A stretch of 64,000 nt of DNA, from the NCBI GenBank assembly GCA_050084515.1, contig CM114273.1, forward strand, positions 39,556,001 through 39,620,000. The letters are read 5' to 3'. How positions within the stretch are numbered: the stretch's first letter is position 1; each line of letters starts with the position of its first letter. The DNA comes from Blasia pusilla (Eukaryota > Marchantiophyta > Marchantiopsida > Blasiales). The position numbers and the translations under genes were made by a program. Positions 11,324 to 21,734 of the stretch are shown in pieces. The notes below the pieces were generated by a model. It saw only the letters and a list, made by a program, of their open reading frames with translations, was not told the DNA's origin and ran no database searches.

Positions 11324-11898
11324 GATTGTATCGGAGGGGAATGTCACCCACCACTGGATCCAGGACTGCGATCGGGTGAGGAAGGTGCTACGACGCACTT
11401 TGGGAGAGTACAGGGGTTCTTGGGCGTGCCCTTGTCAATCGATGCTTGCAAAGGGTCTTTGGGATTAAAAAAGAAAACTTGGGCAAATAAGTTTATTTCC
11501 CAAGATGCAGCCGTAACCATCCTTTGCTGGTCGAAGATACTGAGCCTTGAAGAAGAGCGCCGCATGAGCCGGAGCGGAGGGAGAAGGTATCTCGCGTCGA
11601 GCGCGCGAAATTCATCAAGCGCAGATATCTGCAAAGCAACAAAATACACGGCGAGCAAGATGCGAGGATACATCAAGCATTCTCAACCCCGAACTTGGTC
11701 GGAGTTCTACAAGGAGTGAAGGCGATTATCAAGCGCCAATGAAAAGGGATGAAGATCCGCATGGTCGGATTGGGGAGAAAGTGTCCTTGGATCGCGTGCA
11801 TGAGTTTGCGTTGTCCGGCATAAGCGAGTTTAGGAGGATCTGACTAATGAAAATCAGTCTCGAGGGTACAGAGGCCCAGAAGAGGGCGGCACACCCAA
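11324..11898 (+). pseudogene. ParB-methyltransferase gene, exon 3, helical linker (copy B)
   Basis: The exon follows acceptor tgcag (11,319-11,323). In phase with exon 2 it reads TIVSEGNVTHHWIQDCDRV, then KKTWANKFISQDAAVTILCW, a region rich in Lys/Glu helices and KATKYTASKMRGYI. It ends abruptly at the gypsy insertion (11,899), which copy C lacks. The copy C equivalent is 23,284-24,176, with a longer open frame. No known domain was recognised; it links the ParB-like and methyltransferase-like parts. Confidence 0.55.
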
Positions 11899-12886
11899 AG
11901 TACTCATTGTTAGTCAAGGACGAGATCGATCAGCGTCTCGAGGCAGGAATAATCTATCCGGTGTTAAGCAGCGAGTGGGTGTCGCCCATCGTAATTGTGC
12001 CTAAAAAAACAAACAGGCAAAATCCGAGTGTGCCAGGACTATCGGAAATTGAATGCGGCCACCTTAAAAGACCACCATCCTCTACCTTTCACTGACAATA
12101 TTTTGGATAAAGTGGCCGGGCACGAGCGTTATACCTTCTTGGACGGATATTCGGGGTACAACCAGGTATCCATACGAGAAAAGGATCGTCTCCTCACAAC
12201 GTTCACGACGGACTGGGGAACTTTCGCATATCGCGTAATGCCTTTTGGGTTGTGCAATACCCCAGCTACTTTCCAACGGATGATGATCTCCATCTTCCAG
12301 GAGTATCTTCGGAAGTTCGTCGAAATCTTTTTAGACGATTTTTGTATCTTTAGCACGGAGGCCGAACATCTTGAAAAGTTAGAGTTAACACTCGCACGCT
12401 GTCGCGAAGTGCATTTGTCCCTTCATCCAGACAAATCCTATATCGCTATGAAACAAGGAATTCTGCTGGGACACCGAGTGTCGGCGCAAGGAATTGAGGT
12501 CGACAAGGCCAAGGTGGATATTATCGTCGCATTGGAACCACCCACTAATCTCCGGGAATTGAGAGGATTCTTGGGACATGTCGGGTACTATCGACGGTTC
12601 ATTAAAGACTTACTGGCGCAGTGGGCGGAGGCTATCGGGAGGATCGCAGTCTTGGAGGCAGAGCATAAGCTACTCGAGCGAAGCCCAAATGGACCCGGAC
12701 GATGTCAAAGAGCTGGTCGACAAAGCAAGCAAGAACTTCGAAGAGCGGATGAACGAGGAAATCGACTACATCAATAAACATTGGAAGCGCCAATTTGACA
12801 ATCATACTAAGTCTCTTCCAGAAGTTGTACCCACTCTTTCCCTTACTCTTGAAGAATTACCAGCATTCACTCCATCTGATGTCTAA
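11899..12886 (+). pseudogene. gypsy RT fragment fused to coiled-coil ORF end
   Basis: The segment shows the RT core FLDGYSGYNQ, VMPFGLCN and the catalytic FLDDF motif near 12,330, followed by GFLGHVGYYRRFIKD. At the sequence AAAGACTTA (about 12,604-12,612) it switches to LLAQWAEAIGRIAVLEAEHK, which belongs to the third ORF of the family. RNase H and integrase are absent. The fused frame is open to 12,777 and the ORF3 frame continues to 12,886. It cannot support transposition by itself. Confidence 0.85.
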
Positions 12887-13099
12887 GTCCAGAATGAAGT
12901 CCTCGGAAGTCACTTAGTTGTTAACAAGTCGCGAGAAAGAATGCGCAATCATACCCCTAACATTATCAACAAACCTTCTACAATTCACGGCCGTTTGGTG
13001 CCTACCCCTGAATTTGATAGTCTAGACGACACTTTTATGGAGATAGGAGATACATCATGAAGTGTTCGCCGGGGCGGCTCACATTTGAGGGAGGGGGTA

Positions 13100-14266
13100 T
13101 GTGATACCCACAATTTTGTAATCTTGAAGAATATATCTTTTTATTCAACAAAGACTCTTGTATATTATGATTTTTGATTATGATTATTTATTATTATGAA
13201 GAAGAATAAGTGAATCACCAAGCTCCGAAGACAAGGCAGAGAGATGAAGATCAAGGATTTGCCTTAGAGGAGAATCAAAAGCTGTAAAGAAGTATAAAGG
13301 ATCAACGCGAAGCTTAGCGAAGCTTAACAAAGTCTAACGAAGCTCTATATACGAAGTACTTCGCTCTTCAACGAAGCACGAAGCACGAAGAACGAAGCAG
13401 GAAGAAGAATGAAGAACTTCGTCCTCCGGAAATTTAGCGCAGCGAAGCTCAGCATGATTGTGATTCGAACCGGCACATAGTTAAAACAATTAGACTAGGA
13501 AAGGGCGCAACCCTTTGTATCAAATTGGTAGTTAGAACAGTTTTGTACCACGGATTCATAGGGATCATAGGAAAAGCTAAGAGAACCATAGATCTAGGTA
13601 GTTACAGATATTGAAGAGACACCAACTTCATCAAGAACGCTTCGGATCATAGAAACGATCCTACTCTCGAGAATATTTAAGAAACAGGACAGAAGCTATT
13701 AGCATCATTCGCTCATGAAGTCCTTATGCTATAGGAATGGTCCAAGTAAGAGAGTTGTACCCTCTCGAGCTTGTAGATACTTTGAAGTCTTCCAATTCTT
13801 GATGGAGTAGTAAAGCATTCATTCATTCATTCTGATGTGCGATGCTTATGTCCGAATATTCTTTTTGGGTCTGCCGAGTAAAGAGTGAATCAGGCGAACC
13901 TTTCTCATCAATGGAATAATCAATATAAAGTTGTATGAAATCTGTTTGACAGAGAGTAACCTGCCCAGACGGATTGAGTTCGGAAAGTAGGAGAAGCTAG
14001 CTTTATTCTTGAGGTCTCTGTGAGGTTCCGAGATGTCGAAAGAACAAATTACGAAAGGCCCTTTAAACTCCACGAGAGAATTGAAGAAGAAAACATAGGT
14101 ACTAAAAGGATCGGAAGATGTTAATGGAATACCACATTTGAATTACATAATCAATTAAACCTTTACAACATAATCATCACTTTATACTCTCTTTTCATCC
14201 AACAATGATCCTCTTGGGGATCGAACTCTACAATTGACTGTAAATAAGAAACACTTAGACATTACA
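13100..14266 (+). repeat. LTR of deleted gypsy element
   Basis: TGTGATACCC...CATTACA, 1,167 bp, aligns along its length with the LTRs at 35,409-36,568 and 44,989-46,153 and follows the same polypurine tract (GAGGGAGGGGG). A second copy of only the LTR end follows at about 14,331-14,505. Confidence 0.9.
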
Positions 14267-14522
14267 TATAAAGACCCGGGCCGGGGATCATATCCTTGGC
14301 TGAGAAGGGAGAGAGAGGTCCCGAGATGAAGCAAAACCTTGAAAGTTCGAGAGAATTGATGGAAGAAAACATAGGTTTAAAAGGATCGGAAGATATTAAT
14401 GGAATATCCATTTGAATTACATAATCAAGCCAACATAAAAAACCTTTTCATCCAACAATGATTCAAGACCTATAATTGTTGTAAATAAGAAACACTTAGA
14501 CATTACAGAGCCCTCCTCCCGG

Positions 14523-15754
14523 ATGAAGCAAACCTTGAAAGTTCGAAAGATTTAGAGGGGAACAAACAAGCCAGATTCAAGACTAAAAGGAAGAAGAAGT
14601 AGAGGGGAACAAACGGGATCAAGCAAAGAAGAAGCGAGATCTACAGCGGCGATTGTGTTGTTTGACTAAAAGCGCCCAACGGATGGTCTTGGTACCTCGT
14701 CCAATGTAAGAATGCAGGTACGTGGGGAAAATTACCGGCAGCCTTGAAATTGTGGGCTTTGCCACCGGATGCAGAGACATTCTCCATGTACGACATGGAG
14801 ATGGGGCAGCACATGTCCGATTGGGAGGTGGAGAATTGCCCCATTTGGCTCGACTTCAACGACCCTGAAGACATCACCGATAAGGATTTATGAGTGCTTC
14901 ATGCTGCAGTGGCCTCAGGACAAGACGACATCCCCAATTTCATCCAGCCTGAAGACTTCTTCGGAGGAGATGCAGAAGAGCAGGCCCACGAGACAACTGA
15001 GTTGGCTTCCAAGGTCCGCACAACCAAAGACAAATCCACAGCGGGTCTCAAAGGCAAGGCAAGGGGAGGGAAAAATTCAGAGGCTGAAGATTCAAGGACA
15101 GAAGCGGAATCGTCCGGGCGAGCGGGGAAAGAGGGTCGGACCAGATCCTCGGCGAAAAAAACCCCACCTGAGTCTGAGGTCATAGAGACCCCGACAAGCC
15201 GTCCGCAGACTCGAGAGAAGCAAAAGCGAGAGGTGCCAGGGTTGTCCCAAGAAGAATATAGTCCATCATCCTTGGGAAGACACAGACAAACAACGACCCG
15301 GACAAGCGTCCTCCTTCAGTTCACTCCTTTATTGGATGAGGTGAAGAGCTTCAGTTCTCAAGCGTCGACACCAGCCATCGATAAATTGACAATGCTGGGA
15401 CGGAAGCTCCAACGAAACGGGCACGCTGCGTGGACGGTGAATGGAGTGGTCGAAGAGGTTGCGGTGGATCTCTTGATCGCTGATCTGCCCTCGGGGTTGG
15501 GACTTTGGGGCGAGAATCCGTCGGACGAGGTATCTGAGTGGAATGTGCCGCTCTCTTATGACCAGATTACGCTATTGTTCTCCTTTGCAGACGCCTATCT
15601 GAGTGACAGGGGCTGCTTCTTGGTGTTGACTGGAGGGAACGAGGACGAGCTCTTCAACCTCGAGTGCGTTAAGAGGTCGCTAAAGTGGAGGACGGCGCAA
15701 TCGTGGATCATAAAAAATGAGTACCCACTCCGATCCGCGACGAGTCAGATTCGG
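14523..15754 (+). pseudogene. ParB-methyltransferase gene, exon 4, first half of methyltransferase-like domain (copy B)
   Basis: The MULE sequence resumes at about 14,523 and the exon runs to donor GTAAGG (15,755). It encodes NGWSWYLVQCKNAGTWGKLP, then PPDAETFSMYD and ENCPIWLDFND, a low-complexity charged linker with nuclear-localisation-like runs, and then the methyltransferase-like region VAVDLLIADLPSGLGLWG (motif IV position, DLPS instead of DPPY), NVPLSYDQITLLFSFADAYL, GCFLVL and SWIIKNEYPLRSATSQIR. The last stretch resembles the strand-turn after motif IV in N6/N4 amino-methyltransferases (W-x-K-N...). Stops and frame breaks lie near 14,890. Copy C matches at 22,187-23,283. Confidence 0.6.
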
Positions 15755-15863
15755 GTAAGGCTCAATTCCTGTACTATAATCTCAATTATATTCTAATGAT
15801 GTGTATAATGAGTGTTCATCTCCGTTGAGTGAGTATAATGAGTGTCAATCTCCGTTCTTTTTG

Positions 15864-16250
15864 TCCGTGAGCAACCCGTCGGAAGGCGACGGGTTGCTGG
15901 CTTAGGGCAGCCCATGCTCGGCTGAGAGCAACCCGTCGGTTTTCGACGGGTTGCATCTTTCCCACATACACAGGGAAAACCGTGGTGTACCTGCAACCCG
16001 TCGGAACCCGACGGGTTGCATTTGCTTTTGGTTTTTCCCTGTGTTTCCGGAGAGCTGCAACCCGTCTGATAGTGACGGGCCGCTCTCAGCCGAGCATGGG
16101 CTGCTGTAGGCCAGCAACCCGTCGCCTTCCGACGGGTTGCTCACAGACAAAAACAACGGAGCCCGACGGGTTGTTTTAGTCCTTGACCAACCCGTCGGAA
16201 GGCGACGGGTTGGTCCGGGACAAAACAACCCGTCGGACTTCGACAGGTTG
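15864..16250. repeat. Dyad repeats in last intron (copy B)
   Basis: Four perfect 11+5+11 sites lie at 15,871-15,897 (spacer GAAGG), 15,928-15,954 (GTTTT), 15,993-16,019 (GAACC) and 16,114-16,140 (CCTTC), with imperfect sites after them. The intron spans 15,755-16,329. Copy C holds a matching set. Confidence 0.9.
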
Positions 16251-16329
16251 ATCCAAAGTCAGTAATTGAAAATGTTCTCAAGCCGACCTCTTTACTTGCT
16301 GACATTGTTTCCAACATGCTGATTTACAG

Positions 16330-16842
16330 ATGGACCACTCCTACGTGTACTGCTTCGTTCGGCCTGAGCACAATTTCCAAGTGTTCAAGATCGAGGATCC
16401 TGTGGATCCATGCTCAGATGGGAACAGCTTAGATAGTTTGTTCAATTCCCCCCCGGGAATTTTCATGCAAGACAGTAACCCCACTTCTGGGAGGAAGGGA
16501 AAAGTCGCCGACCACGATGCAACGCTCATCGAGCTCTGCTCAAGGACGGGTGACTTGGTGTTCGACTTAGTGGGACTTTCAAGGGCAAGTATCAAAGGTG
16601 CCTGGAAGAGTGGCAGGAAGATTCTCTGCCTCGAAGGAAGGCACAAACTGTTTGACCTTTGCAAGGAGGCAAAGGTAGAATACGAAAGGCTTGTTGGGGC
16701 GTACAACTCTCCACCGAAGCCAAGAGCTCCGGTTCCAGACCCACCCTTGGTAGTGAGTCCATCGTCACTTCCAACAATTCCAAAAATCGGGAGGGCAAGG
16801 CCGAAAGTAATTTTGCAAGAGCTCTCGGACGATGACGAGTGA
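16330..16842 (+). pseudogene. ParB-methyltransferase gene, exon 5, second half of methyltransferase-like domain (copy B)
   Basis: The exon follows acceptor ttacag and joins exon 4 in phase 0. It is open for 170 codons: MDHSYVYCFVRPEH (the hydrophobic strand after the target-recognition region), then LIELCSRTGDLVFDLVGLSR, ASIKGAWKSGRKILCLEGR. The last part matches the C-terminal SAM-binding unit of beta-class amino-methyltransferases (pattern S-x-x-G-D-x-V-x-D-x-F-x-G-x-G ... G-R ... I-E), with LVGLSR in place of FxGxG (LVGLSG in copy C). Order motif IV then motif I fits the beta class. The end is acidic (ELSDDDE). This is the best preserved exon of the copy, though the adjoining exons are broken. 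Confidence 0.6.
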
Positions 16843-17290
16843 GTTCAAAGAACTCAACGACCCAGCTTGACTGCAGCGTTTGGAGTAGGGAGTTTTTTGA
16901 TGATGAGGCAAAAGATTTCATAGAATAGATCAAATGTACAGTTCCGAGCTTTTTTCGGATGATATAAAGCATAAGATTTTTTCGAACGATGGTGGTGCTT
17001 GTAAAAGTTTTCTGAACATTTTTTGTCTTTTCAAATGTGATCGTCTATGTACTCCGCGGACTTCTATTTTGCAACCCGTCGGATTTCTCCTGCTTGCCAC
17101 TTTTTCACTTTATGACCACTGCAACCCGTTGGATTTCTCCTACTTGCAACTTTTCACTTTTTGACCACTGCACCCTTTTTACCACTTCCAGGCAACCTGT
17201 CGGATTCCGACAGGTTGCCTGATCGGACTCTTTCCCTGTTGGTCCAACTTAAGAGGCAGTGTGGCGGGCTTCTTCCCTTGGCACCTTCCC
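16843..17290. other. 3' region of copy B with one half of a tandem duplication
   Basis: After the stop codon, the sequence from GATCAAATGTACA (about 16,927) is repeated at GGTCAAATGTACA (about 17,655). Each copy is followed by GATTTTTTC and TTGTAAAAGTTT. Dyad half-sites lie at 17,070-17,220, with one well-paired site at 17,192-17,218. No gene was recognised. Confidence 0.55.
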
Positions 17291-17656
17291 CTCAACTCGT
17301 AATGGCAGGCGTAGGCTTCTTTTCTTCTCTCAGACGTGTTGGATTCCTACTACCTTTGCGATTGCCATAATGGTATTACCGGGGACGGAGCAGATATTGA
17401 TACTGGATGGGTGTCACATTGCAGAGCGTACAAGGTATACTGCCGAGGAAGGCGGTGGGACTCGAATCAGGTTACATGGGACCGTTATGGTGTACCTAGG
17501 GGGGGGCCAAGGCTCTCGAATTCGCCAACATTTTCAATCCCCGTCTACAATCGGCCAGAGGAGCCACTTGTATCCCAGGACATTTCTTTGGTACTGTCAC
17601 CGAGGAGAGTTAGGAGTAAATTTGTAGATGACGAGGCTGAAGAAATCATAGACTAG
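17290..17656 (+). pseudogene. Unrecognised conserved exon near MULE end (copy B)
   Basis: About 105 codons are open and conserved with the minus-strand copy at 20,368-20,700: GWVSHCRAYKVYCRGRRWDS, a Pro-rich middle, VLSPRRVRSKFVDDEAEEII and a stop. A second frame (QILILDGCHIAERTRYTAEE) is also open in both copies, so the true frame is uncertain. A candidate acceptor (atggcag) lies at about 17,309. The acidic end resembles the end of exon 5, in keeping with a tandem duplication of the gene's 3' end. No family was recognised. Confidence 0.4.
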
Positions 17657-18283
17657 GTCAAATGTACATTTCCGAGGTTCCTTCGGAGGTAATAAAGGAC
17701 AAGATTTTTTCAACCCATAATGGTGTTTGTAAAAGTTTGCTGGAATATTTTTTTGGACTTGTGGATTGTGTTCTTTTAGCTACTCAGAATTACAATTCTG
17801 CAACCCGTATGATTCCGACGGGTTGCAACTTTTTGCTTTTTACCCATTGCAACTTTTTTAACCATTTCAGGCAAGCAAGCCGGATTCCGATAGGTTGACT
17901 ACTTGAGTGATTGGACTCTTTCCCTATGAGACCAACTTCTGATGCATTGTGGTGGGCTTCTTAACTTTTGGCTCGTTCCCCTACATTCGTCAAACCAGTT
18001 GTAGGCTTCTTTTCTTGTCTAAGATGTGCATGATTCCTACTACCTGTCGAATTGCCATTTCGGATTCCCAACCTATTAGATCGTCGTGGGTGCAGGGTGG
18101 AAGAAAATCACTTCTAAAAATCTTTCCTTTCTTATGGTGAGCTTTCTTACGGGTTGGGAGGGGTATAGCTTCTCGGTTCTCAGCCTTAGGATCTGATGTG
18201 TTCACATTTCACAAAGTTGGTCTTGAGTAGACACCATTCATAACCAAGAGAAAGTTGGTTATGGGGCAATTAAGGGGAGGCCA
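17657..18283. other. Copy B-specific segment, no gene recognised
   Basis: It begins with the second half of the tandem duplication and a degenerate dyad site near 17,800-17,826. From about 17,740 it has no match in copy C, where 19,641-20,280 takes its place. Confidence 0.4.
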
Positions 18284-18686
18284 TGATGCAGGCAAGAATC
18301 CTTGCAAAAAGAGATGTTGGCATCCGAGTGGTCCTCCAACAAAAATACCAAGGGCACTGCTTTTTGTTGACCGAGACAAGGAATGTTAAGAAACTTAGGC
18401 TCACATGAAGAGTGATGGAAAAATGTTTGTAGTGGTCTTATGATGTCTCATGTCTCCTTTTTTATCGCCCCCAGGAAAGAGGAGGTTTTTTTAGGGCCAA
18501 ATGTGGACCACTAAATACTCTCTTCTAAAGATTTCCTGAATTTCAAAGCAAACAAAAATTTCAAATATGTCAAAAAGTTTTGAAGAGAGGAGGCGGATTT
18601 GGCCCTTTTTTTTTAAGAGAGACTCTCCTCTCTTCCTCTCTTCCTTTCCTCTCTTACTCTCTCTGCCAGAATACCAGCCCCCCTAT
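18284..18686 (+). repeat. Inverted repeat arm, end of MULE copy B
   Basis: This arm pairs with 19,258-19,640 on the other strand, for example GGGCCAAATGTGGACCACTA and the CTCTCCTCTCTTCC tract, ending at CTGCCAGAATACCAGCCCCC. It is taken as the element end because homology between copies B and C stops exactly here. Confidence 0.75.
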
Positions 18687-19257
18687 TTCTCTTGGACTAC
18701 TTAGTCTTGCAGCCCCTGACCACCACGGGCTATCCCTTGTTCATTGGACGACCCTGGTTGTATAGTGCGTGAGTGACGACGGATTGGAGGAGGCGACGTT
18801 TCATGTTCCAAGCTCCGGACCAGGTCTCCAAGCGGCTCATCAAGTTTTCATGGAAATCACGACCGCCCCAAGGAGAAACGCCACCGACCGACGAGGGCTA
18901 TACATCACACCAAGAGCAAACTACAGTTATAGAGTCCTCGTCCAAATGTTATGAAATAGACGAGGAGTCGATACCTAGCAAACCAATGTCGATCCAAGAA
19001 GAAGAGAAGCTGGGTCATAGCACATTCCAGTTTACAGAGAGTATGGTTCAAGAAAAGGACTACATACCAGTCTTAATTACAGATCAGAAGTCTTTACACC
19101 TCTCGGGGGATTTGTCGCCCACCGAACTCCTGAAGTATAAAAGATTATTGTTTGAGTATTTGGATGTGTTTGCATACTCCATGGATGAAATGACAGGCAT
19201 TCCAACACGGTATGGTGAACACAGAATTGACCTAAAAGAAGGTGCGGTCCCTGTACA
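18687..19257 (+). mobile_element. gypsy fragment between the two MULE copies
   Basis: This ~570-bp piece matches 39,528-40,112 of the large gypsy element: the protease-RT junction (LGLLSLAAP frame in that element) up to the start of RT. It contains DLSPTELLKYKRLLFEYLD and HRIDLKEGAVPV. The reading frame from 18,773 runs out of the fragment into the MULE inverted repeat (219 codons), which is chance. Both MULE copies end at its borders. Confidence 0.85.
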
Positions 19258-19640
19258 ATGGGGGCTGGTATTCTGGCAGGAGAGAGTAAGAGAGGAGAGG
19301 AAGAGAGGAAGAGAGGAGAGTCTCTCTCAAAAAAAAAGGGCCAAATCTGCCTCCTCTCTTCAAAACTTTATGACATATTTGAAATTTTTGTTTGCTTTCA
19401 AATCCATGAAATCTTTAGAAGAGAATAGGTAGTGGTCCACATTTGGCCCTAAAAAAACTTACTTTTTCCTTGGGGCGAAAAAAAAGTAGACATCATAAGA
19501 CCACTACAAACATTTTTCCATCACTCTCCATGTGAGCCTAAGTTTCTTAACATCTCCTCATCTCGGTCAACAAAAAGCAGTGCCCTTGGTATTTTTGTTG
19601 AGGACCACCCGGATGCCAACCCTAAGCATCTACTCCAAGG
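19258..19640 (-). repeat. Inverted repeat arm, end of MULE copy C
   Basis: This is the reverse complement of 18,284-18,686 with small indels. It begins GGGGGCTGGTATTCTGGCAG and includes GGGCCAAATCTGCCTCCTCT. Confidence 0.75.
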
Positions 19641-20280
19641 CATCTATCGCTTGAAATTTCTACCTCATCTACTTCTGAACTGCCTAACTAAAGCCTCTTG
19701 AGCAACATTGATGGCATAGGCTCGACCTGTCTCTTGGACATGCTTGAAGGTGAGATCTACCTCTATATTCTTCCCATGCTTGCTTCTTCTCAATCTGGTT
19801 CGAGCCCCGCCCTCGTTCACACCTCCACTTAGCTCCACTCGCACAAATCTTCCAGAAATCACTCCTTGATCCTCTCAACTCCATAGATCTCTCCCTTGAT
19901 TCTCAAGCTTTATGGCCTTCAAATGAGGTCCTCTAGGCTTCCATGAGGAATCTTCTAGCCCACAAGAGTCCAAGCATTTGAGCTCAGCCTCCATTGACCT
20001 CTTCTTAGCCTCTTATTCTTCATTTCTTGGCCCTAACAATCAGATCCACCCCCTTGGTTCAAACCCTCCTCTACAACAACAATCAAGCACTCTATCTCCT
20101 TCATTGGATACCCTGAGACTCCTAGTGCCTACACCATCTCCCTTGTCTCCTCTAGGCTTGAGGTCAATGGAGTGACTTGGCTGCATTATCACCTTGTACA
20201 ATCTTCTTGACTTGTTCTTGGACAGCCTGCTGTTGGGCCTTTCTCTTGCACCACCTCCACAAGTCCCAAAACATATTCCA
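19641..20280. other. Unassigned segment inside copy C
   Basis: It has no match to copy B or other parts of the window. Short frames exist on the minus strand (VDLTFKHVQETGRAYAINVA near 19,690-19,760), but no family was recognised. It may be an older insertion or captured sequence. Confidence 0.4.
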
Positions 20281-20365
20281 GAAAACTTTTACAAACACCA
20301 TTATGGGTTCAAAAAATCTCGTCCTTTATTACCTTCGAAGGAACCTCGAAATGTAATTGAACCTA

Positions 20366-20700
20366 GTCTATGATTTCTTCACCTCGTCATCTACAAATTT
20401 ACTCCTAACTCTCCTCGGTGACAGTACCATAGGAATGTCCTGGGATTCAAGTGGCTCCTCTTGCCGGTTGTAGACGGGGATCGAAAATGTTGGCGAATTC
20501 GAGAGCCTTGGCCCCCCCCTAAGTACACCATAACGGTCCCATGTAACCTGTCTTGAGTCCCACCGCCTTCCTCGGCAATATACCTTGTACGCTCTGCAAT
20601 GTGACACCCATCCAAAGATTATCAATATCTACTCCGCCCCGGTAATACCACTATGGCAACCGACGGTAGAAGGAATCCAACACTGAGAGAAGAAAAGAAG
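20366..20700 (-). pseudogene. Unrecognised conserved exon near MULE end (copy C)
   Basis: This is the counterpart of 17,290-17,656: GWVSHCRAYKVYCRGRRWDS, VLSPRRVRSKFVDDEVKKS and a stop. Conservation in both copies of two overlapping frames leaves the coding frame open. It lies downstream of methyltransferase exon 5 on the same strand. No family was recognised. Confidence 0.4.
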
Positions 20701-20739
20701 CCTACGCTGCCTTTTACGAGTTGAGGGGAAGGTGCCAAG

Positions 20740-20935
20740 GGAAGAAGCCCGCCAGACTGCCTGATCCGAAAGGGTCCGATCAGGCAACCTGTCGGAATCA
20801 GACAGGTTGCCTGGAGGTGGTAAAAAGGGTCTTGTGGTCAAAAGCTTAAAATTTGCAAGGAGGAGAAACGGACGGGTTGCGATGGTCATAAAGTGAAAAT
20901 TGCAAGGGGAGAAACCGACGGGTTGCAAAGTAGAA
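20740..20935. repeat. Dyad repeats near MULE end (copy C)
   Basis: A paired site with CAACCTGTCGG and AGACAGGTTGCC lies near 20,784-20,811. Half-sites (CGACGGGTTGC) lie near 20,870-20,925. Confidence 0.7.
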
Positions 20936-21151
20936 GCCCGTGGAGTACATAGACGATCACATTCGAAAAGACAAAATGATCACCAAACAAATACAAGCAC
21001 CACCATCGATCGAAAAAATCTTCTGCTTTATATCATCCGAAAAAAGCTCGGAACTCTACATTTGATCTATTCTATGAAATCTTTTGCCAAATTATCAAAA
21101 ACTCCCTACTCCAAACGCTGCAGTCAAGCTGGGTCGTTGAGTTCTTTGAAC

Positions 21152-21654
21152 TCACTCGTCATCGTCCGAGAGCTCTTGCAAAATCACTTTCGGCCTTGCC
21201 CTCCCGATTTTGGGAATCATTGGAAGTGACGATGGAGTCACTACCAAGGGTGGCTCTGGAACCGGAGCTCTCGGCTTCGGTGGAGAGTTGTACGCCCCAA
21301 CGAGCCTTTCGTATTCTGCCTTTGCCTCCTTGCAAAGGTCAAGCGATTCTGCCTTCCTCGAGGCGAGAATGTTCTGCCACTCGCCAGCGCCTCGATACTC
21401 GCCCCGAAAGGCCCACTAAGTCGAACACCAAGTCACCCGGCCTTGAGCAGAGCTCGATGAGCGTTTGCATCGTGGTGGCAACTTTTCCCTTCCTCCCAGA
21501 AGCGGGTACTGTCTTGCATGTAAATTCCCGGGGGGGAATTGTACAAACTATCTAAGTTGTACCCATCTGAGCATGGATCCACAGGATCCTGGATCTTGAA
21601 CACGTGGAAATGGTGCTCGGGCCGAACGAAACAGTACACGTAGGAGTGGTCCAT
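21152..21654 (-). pseudogene. ParB-methyltransferase gene, exon 5 (copy C)
   Basis: The exon encodes MDHSYVYCFVRPEHHFHVFK, then, with a frame change, LIELCSRPGDLVFDLVGLSG. Here the motif keeps a glycine (VGLSG) that copy B has as arginine. A one-base loss after this motif breaks the frame. The splice acceptor AG present in copy B is AA here (ttacAA before ATG), so the exon would not be spliced normally. It ends with the same acidic tail and stop. Confidence 0.6.
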
Positions 21655-21734
21655 TTGTAAATCAGCACAAAACAATGTCAGAAACTAAAGAAGTCGCCTT
21701 GAGAAGATTTTCAATAACTGACTTTGGATCAACT

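Larger units (their letters stand above)
11899..14522 (+). mobile_element. Deleted gypsy element inserted in MULE copy B
   Basis: This is a derivative of the family at 35,409-46,153. Bases 11,899-12,607 match RT (40,138-40,856), then the sequence jumps to the end of the downstream ORF (44,497 onward) and runs into an LTR at 13,100-14,266. After the LTR comes a short leader lacking the primer-site core and a second partial LTR tail ending at about 14,505. The same MULE site in copy C (near 23,613) is uninterrupted. No clean target duplication was found. Confidence 0.85.
3830..18686. mobile_element. MULE copy B, fullest copy (~14.9 kb, contains gypsy insertion)
   Basis: The element carries a minus-strand transposase (4,207-8,187) and a plus-strand ParB-methyltransferase gene (9,379-16,842) read from a shared intergenic region with two conserved TATA boxes. 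Dyad repeats fill the intergenic region and the introns. A deleted gypsy element sits at 11,899-14,522. Exact ends are uncertain: the right end is taken where homology with copy C stops (18,686), the left near 3,830 from a weak terminal match. No target duplication was found. Confidence 0.65.

Noticed and set aside
9379-16842. Bacterial or phage contamination suggested by ParB and methyltransferase motifs
   Set aside because: Exons with GT-AG introns, TATA boxes and the link to a Mutator-like transposase and plant-type gypsy insertion show a eukaryotic element.
18773-19432. 219-codon ORF as a gene
   Set aside because: It begins in gypsy RT sequence and runs by chance into the MULE inverted repeat.
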